DNA of 64,000 nucleotides from Calamus simplicifolius (taxonomy: Eukaryota > Streptophyta > Magnoliopsida > Arecales > Arecaceae), in the NCBI GenBank assembly GCA_900491605.1, contig UESW01003903.1, positions 717,374-781,373 on the forward strand, read 5' to 3'. The first letter of the stretch is position 1. Each line of letters starts with the position of its first letter. The translations under genes and the position numbers were made by a program. The notes beneath the pieces are model-generated. The model saw nothing but the letters and a program-made list of their open reading frames with translations, was not told the origin of the DNA and made no database searches. Below, piece after piece: positions 60,272 through 64,000 of this stretch.

Positions 60272-63037
60272 CATATGTAGCTCCGGGCAATCTTCTCTGG
60301 TTAAATACTCTAGAAAGGATCTGGAGCCAACCTCTCCCTCCGCAGAAATTTTTCCGTCACATTCATCCAAATCCTAAAAGTACATACGTACTTCTATCTC
60401 CATATCAACTATGAAAGAGACTTACTGTAGGTACTCATTACCCTTAATGTTCTATTCCGATCACTCATTAAGGCCTTAGCTATTGTATTTCTAATCAAAC
60501 GGTATAAAAGTCACACCTTTCTTTCTTCATCAATGCTGCATCCGATTTACATAACTCCAATTATAGCAAAATACTCATATCTTTTAGTGTTTGCCCATCT
60601 TTCATCCATACCCTAACTTATTAGGCTTAATCTAAAATTGGAAAAAATAAAAATAACAATACCTTTCCTTATTAACATGTCTTTTCTTTTATATTTCAAT
60701 CTCTTTAAATAGTTTTTATTAATTTTCTTATCTTTCTTATTTCTCAGCCCCTTAAACTTCTTATCAATTTATTATTTTAAATTTATATGTATTTCTATTA
60801 TCTTATATAAATAATTTAGATGTTCCTATTACTTAAATAAATAAAAGGAAAATAACCTCATAATGTAATATAACAATAAAAATATTAAATATTAAAAAAT
60901 AACTTTTGATTTATATTTTATATAAAAGATATTATAACTTATTAATTGTGTGATCTAAATTTTAGTATTTGTGAGGAAAAACTTGATACCAATGGACTAG
61001 AAAGTGAAGAACGCAAGCAATATAAAATTTGAAATTTATAGGTTAGGTATAGATATATAATGAAAATCTATAATCTAATCAAATTGGCACATATCAAGGT
61101 TGCGACCAATGGTATTTTGCACTCTTTATTTAAAATCCTTTGTCATGCGCTAAATATTATAATCCTCAATTAAAAAAGAAATGCTCTGAAAATACATGAT
61201 GGTAAAAGTTAAAATCATGATTATTTAGATTTTTTATTATTTTTCTAATGGATCATGACCGAGAGCAAAGAGTTTACTTGGCAAGATCTTTAAAATAATT
61301 ACTATAATTATTAAAAGTGTTATATTGAAATATAAGTCTGAAAAATTGTTAATTTGATTGAGGAGTCCTTGGATCCTTGCCTAACAAGCGTAAATCAAGA
61401 CTAATACAAAGCAAATTTTTTAGATTAATTCAATATGGTGTCATTGACAATTAATAAATTGGAAAAATAACTATAATATGCAAAGTCAAGTTCGTTGAAA
61501 AATAAATAACATGTTTAGAAAATACTAATACAAGTTAATTAATGATCATACACCTTCTAGTTACGAGTATTATGAATATCATTCTTAACAAAGAAATATG
61601 ATAATGGGATTGTGAGTTAAATTAAGTATGAGATAATTTTTAATTTTTCACATTAAAAGCATTAGTTTGGATGTTCAGATTATACGTCAAGATGACTAAG
61701 GCTAAGGAATAGGAAATATAATCTATATATTTTATTTTCTTTGACAGTAAATCCTTGTTGGATAATTGGAAATAATTTATCCAAATTAGATCTCAATTAG
61801 TACTGCTTTTCTTTTCTTTTGTGTTTAATAAAGGCTGCTGTCATTTATAATCAAATTCAATTTATCAAAGTTTCAAAGTAAGAATAGTTGAATTGGCTAA
61901 CATCCATGAAATAATTTTATGAATGTAGAGCCAAAAATCAAAACAATACAAAGACAGTGTTAGAAAACTACAACCATACTTGAATCCTTTTTCTTTAAAG
62001 AGTTTTATCAGTAACTCCAACAAGAAAGGAGAACCGTTCGGCTTGGAAATGGGGCATGTTTTTTTTTTTGATTTATTGTTTTGATAAAAAGGAAACCTAG
62101 GTTTGGGAATTTGGAGCTCTAAAAGCAATCTATTTACATAATGAAAAAGTTAAGCCTATTAGATATATTGTATTGCATTCATATCTAAATTTTCTTTCTC
62201 TTATAATTTACGTTACAGTGATATTATATAATATTGCATATCTAAGATTGCCTTTTCTATATAACATAAGTGCAAAATATATATAGTGAAACTTACTATG
62301 AAAATATCCTAAGGATGCTATATATTAGGGATGGCAATTTTCATCTATAAAATAAAGATTTGTTTGTCGACTTTGTTTAGGATGAAATTTTTTATCTTTT
62401 TAAAAAATAAAAATAAAAATTATTTTATTTGGTAGGAATGAGATTAAGTATATCCCATCCCATCCTTACTCCGTTGATCCAATACTTAAGTATATATAAC
62501 CCTTATATATTTCAAATATATAAAATTATCATTGTATATGTTAATTTTTTCAAACCTAATCTCCCTCTTTTATTATCTTTATTTTTATTTCTAACTATTA
62601 TTAATTTTATAATTTTATTAAAAAATTATATATGTCATTAAGGAAGGGATGCAGTAGGGTAAGTAAGGATGAAAGGAGTAGAGTGGAGATGGGAATAAAA
62701 TAGAGATGGAATAAGAACAAAGATTTCTTATTTTTCACAGGGCGAAAATATGAATGAAAACAGAATGAAAACAAAATTATATTTTTCAACAGAGACAGAG
62801 AGTAGGATCTTCAACCTTACTTTATCCTTTCAGTCTTATGTTGTATAGTCTTTAGTAAAAACATAGAATGAATCATTCTCTTCTTCTCTTCTCTCATTGG
62901 TTCAATTTGGAAGTCTTCACCTTTAGGTCCTATTTTTCTTTCACGATTGTGCAGCAAATACTAAGTGCACAGGCTCCAACATTGTTCTTATTGCAACAAG
63001 ATTTGTCTATCATCTAGATCTTATAGCTACATGCTGC
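60272..63037. other. AT-rich intergenic DNA, no gene seen
   Basis: No coding signal on either strand. The segment from 62328 (AGGGATGGCAATTTTCATCT) through 62460 (CCCATCCCATCC) to about 62780 looks like an old non-autonomous transposon of the AGGGATGGCAA type, but I could not define its ends. Confidence 0.5.
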
Positions 63038-64000
63038 TGTTGGGAGCGCGGAATACCCCCAAGATCACGGCTATAGCGTATATGAGTAATACAAAAAACT
63101 TTTACCATTCTAATCTAAGAGTAGAAGATCATACCTTCAGATTTGAACTTTGGAACACTTGATTCGATTGCTCGACCTCAACCTTTTAGCCTTCCGCCAT
63201 ATTTTCAAAAATACCTTCCTTCTCTCACAAGATGGTGGGATCTCTCGGCCGACCTAGGGTTTCTTGTTTTTCTTTTTTCTTAAAAACGTTAACCCTAGCA
63301 ACCAACTGAGAGGGTATTTATAGGGCTACAACAGGACCAATAGGCAAATATGAAAAGGACTTCCCACGTAATTAAATCTCTCAATCCTACCCCGGGTTAG
63401 GATTCAATTACGTAAATTACAATTCATTCCACTAAAGAATTATAATTGTACTCCTAATCATATTTGAATTTATATTTTCGAGCCTTAATATTAAATACTT
63501 ATTATCTCCCCACGTTAAGATTACAGATATCCATCAATTAAATTTAATTACTGACAATATAATTTAATTGGATGTTATTATCCTTGAGACTTATCCACTT
63601 AACTTATTTGATGTATCGGATTCAAAATCCACTTGCAAGATTTGATACAATCAAAACTTATAAGCTTTCTCAAGGGGATATCATCAATCCAAAATTAACA
63701 GGACGTGGATTCCTTCAACTATTAATATTCACCATATATATAATGTTATTGCCCAACCCACTGAGTTTATTGACTCATATAGAATTTCACTCTATGTGTA
63801 ATCAAAGCAATAATCACTACATACACGTGTCTAGAAATAGAATTCAGATTAAGAGCATAAGTAATCATAATATTCATGATTTTTAAATTATTTTATAAGT
63901 TAGTATAAAATAATTAACTCAACTGGGTCATATTCAATACACAAAGTGTACTAGCACAAATAGTTAGAATAAACCATTCCCCGTAATCAAGACAGACCTA
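63038..64000 (-). repeat. Probable copia LTR, cut by the window end
   Basis: Begins TGTTGGGAGCGCGGAATACC on the + strand, like the PBS-side end of a - strand copia LTR. A - strand TATA box (TATAAATA) lies at 63315-63322, followed on its right by AT-rich sequence typical of U3. No PBS lies left of 63038 (sequence GCAGCATGTAGC), so it may be a solo LTR. The other end is outside the window. Confidence 0.5.

Overview
This window is plant nuclear DNA. It carries two intact, intron-rich housekeeping genes on the + strand, set in a dense bed of LTR retrotransposons. The exon-intron layout, the Sirevirus-type Ty1/copia elements, the Tat-type Ty3/gypsy elements and the closeness of the two proteins to plant families point to a monocot. 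A palm is my guess, but the species is not proven by the sequence.

Layout. 1-2157: 3' part of a + strand Sirevirus-like copia element (PPT-rich internal tail plus LTR). 2158-8181: degraded - strand Ty1/copia element (Copia-1), cut inside both LTRs. 8182-18948: nearly full-length - strand Sirevirus (gag, pol, envelope-like ORF, two LTRs, PBS). 18949-22601: AT-rich, gene-free, repeat-derived DNA. 22602-32638: structurally complete but decayed - strand Ty3/gypsy element (Gypsy-1) with a 5-bp target-site duplication (GGTTG), a degraded antisense extra ORF, a CACTA-like fragment and a tandem array. 33427-41253: ubiquitin-activating enzyme E1 gene. 42453-54274: LMBR1-domain (LIMR family) membrane protein gene of 14 coding exons, 510 aa, with a TIR transposon and SINE tails in its introns. 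55150-55850: possible 5' end of a further gene that I cannot identify. 56692-60271: gag-only gypsy derivative (Gypsy-2) with TSD CATAT. 60272-63037: AT-rich DNA. 63038-64000: start of a probable copia LTR running out of the window.

How the parts relate. Both genes read rightward and are about 1.2 kb apart. No operon-like linkage is implied: E1 starts the ubiquitin cascade and LIMR proteins are multipass membrane proteins. The retroelements supply most of the unusual structure. The most striking is an array of 10-bp palindromes (GAGTCGACTC and one-base variants) spaced at about 21 bp, roughly two helical turns. It lies upstream of the TATA box in each of three Sirevirus LTRs, and again between pol and the envelope-like ORF. 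A second is the hairpin-rich 3' tandem repeat shared by Gypsy-1 and Gypsy-2.

Splice junctions for both genes were placed by reading frame, GT-AG borders and remembered plant family sequences. All retroelement coding regions carry stops or frameshifts and are treated as pseudogenes. No similarity search was run.
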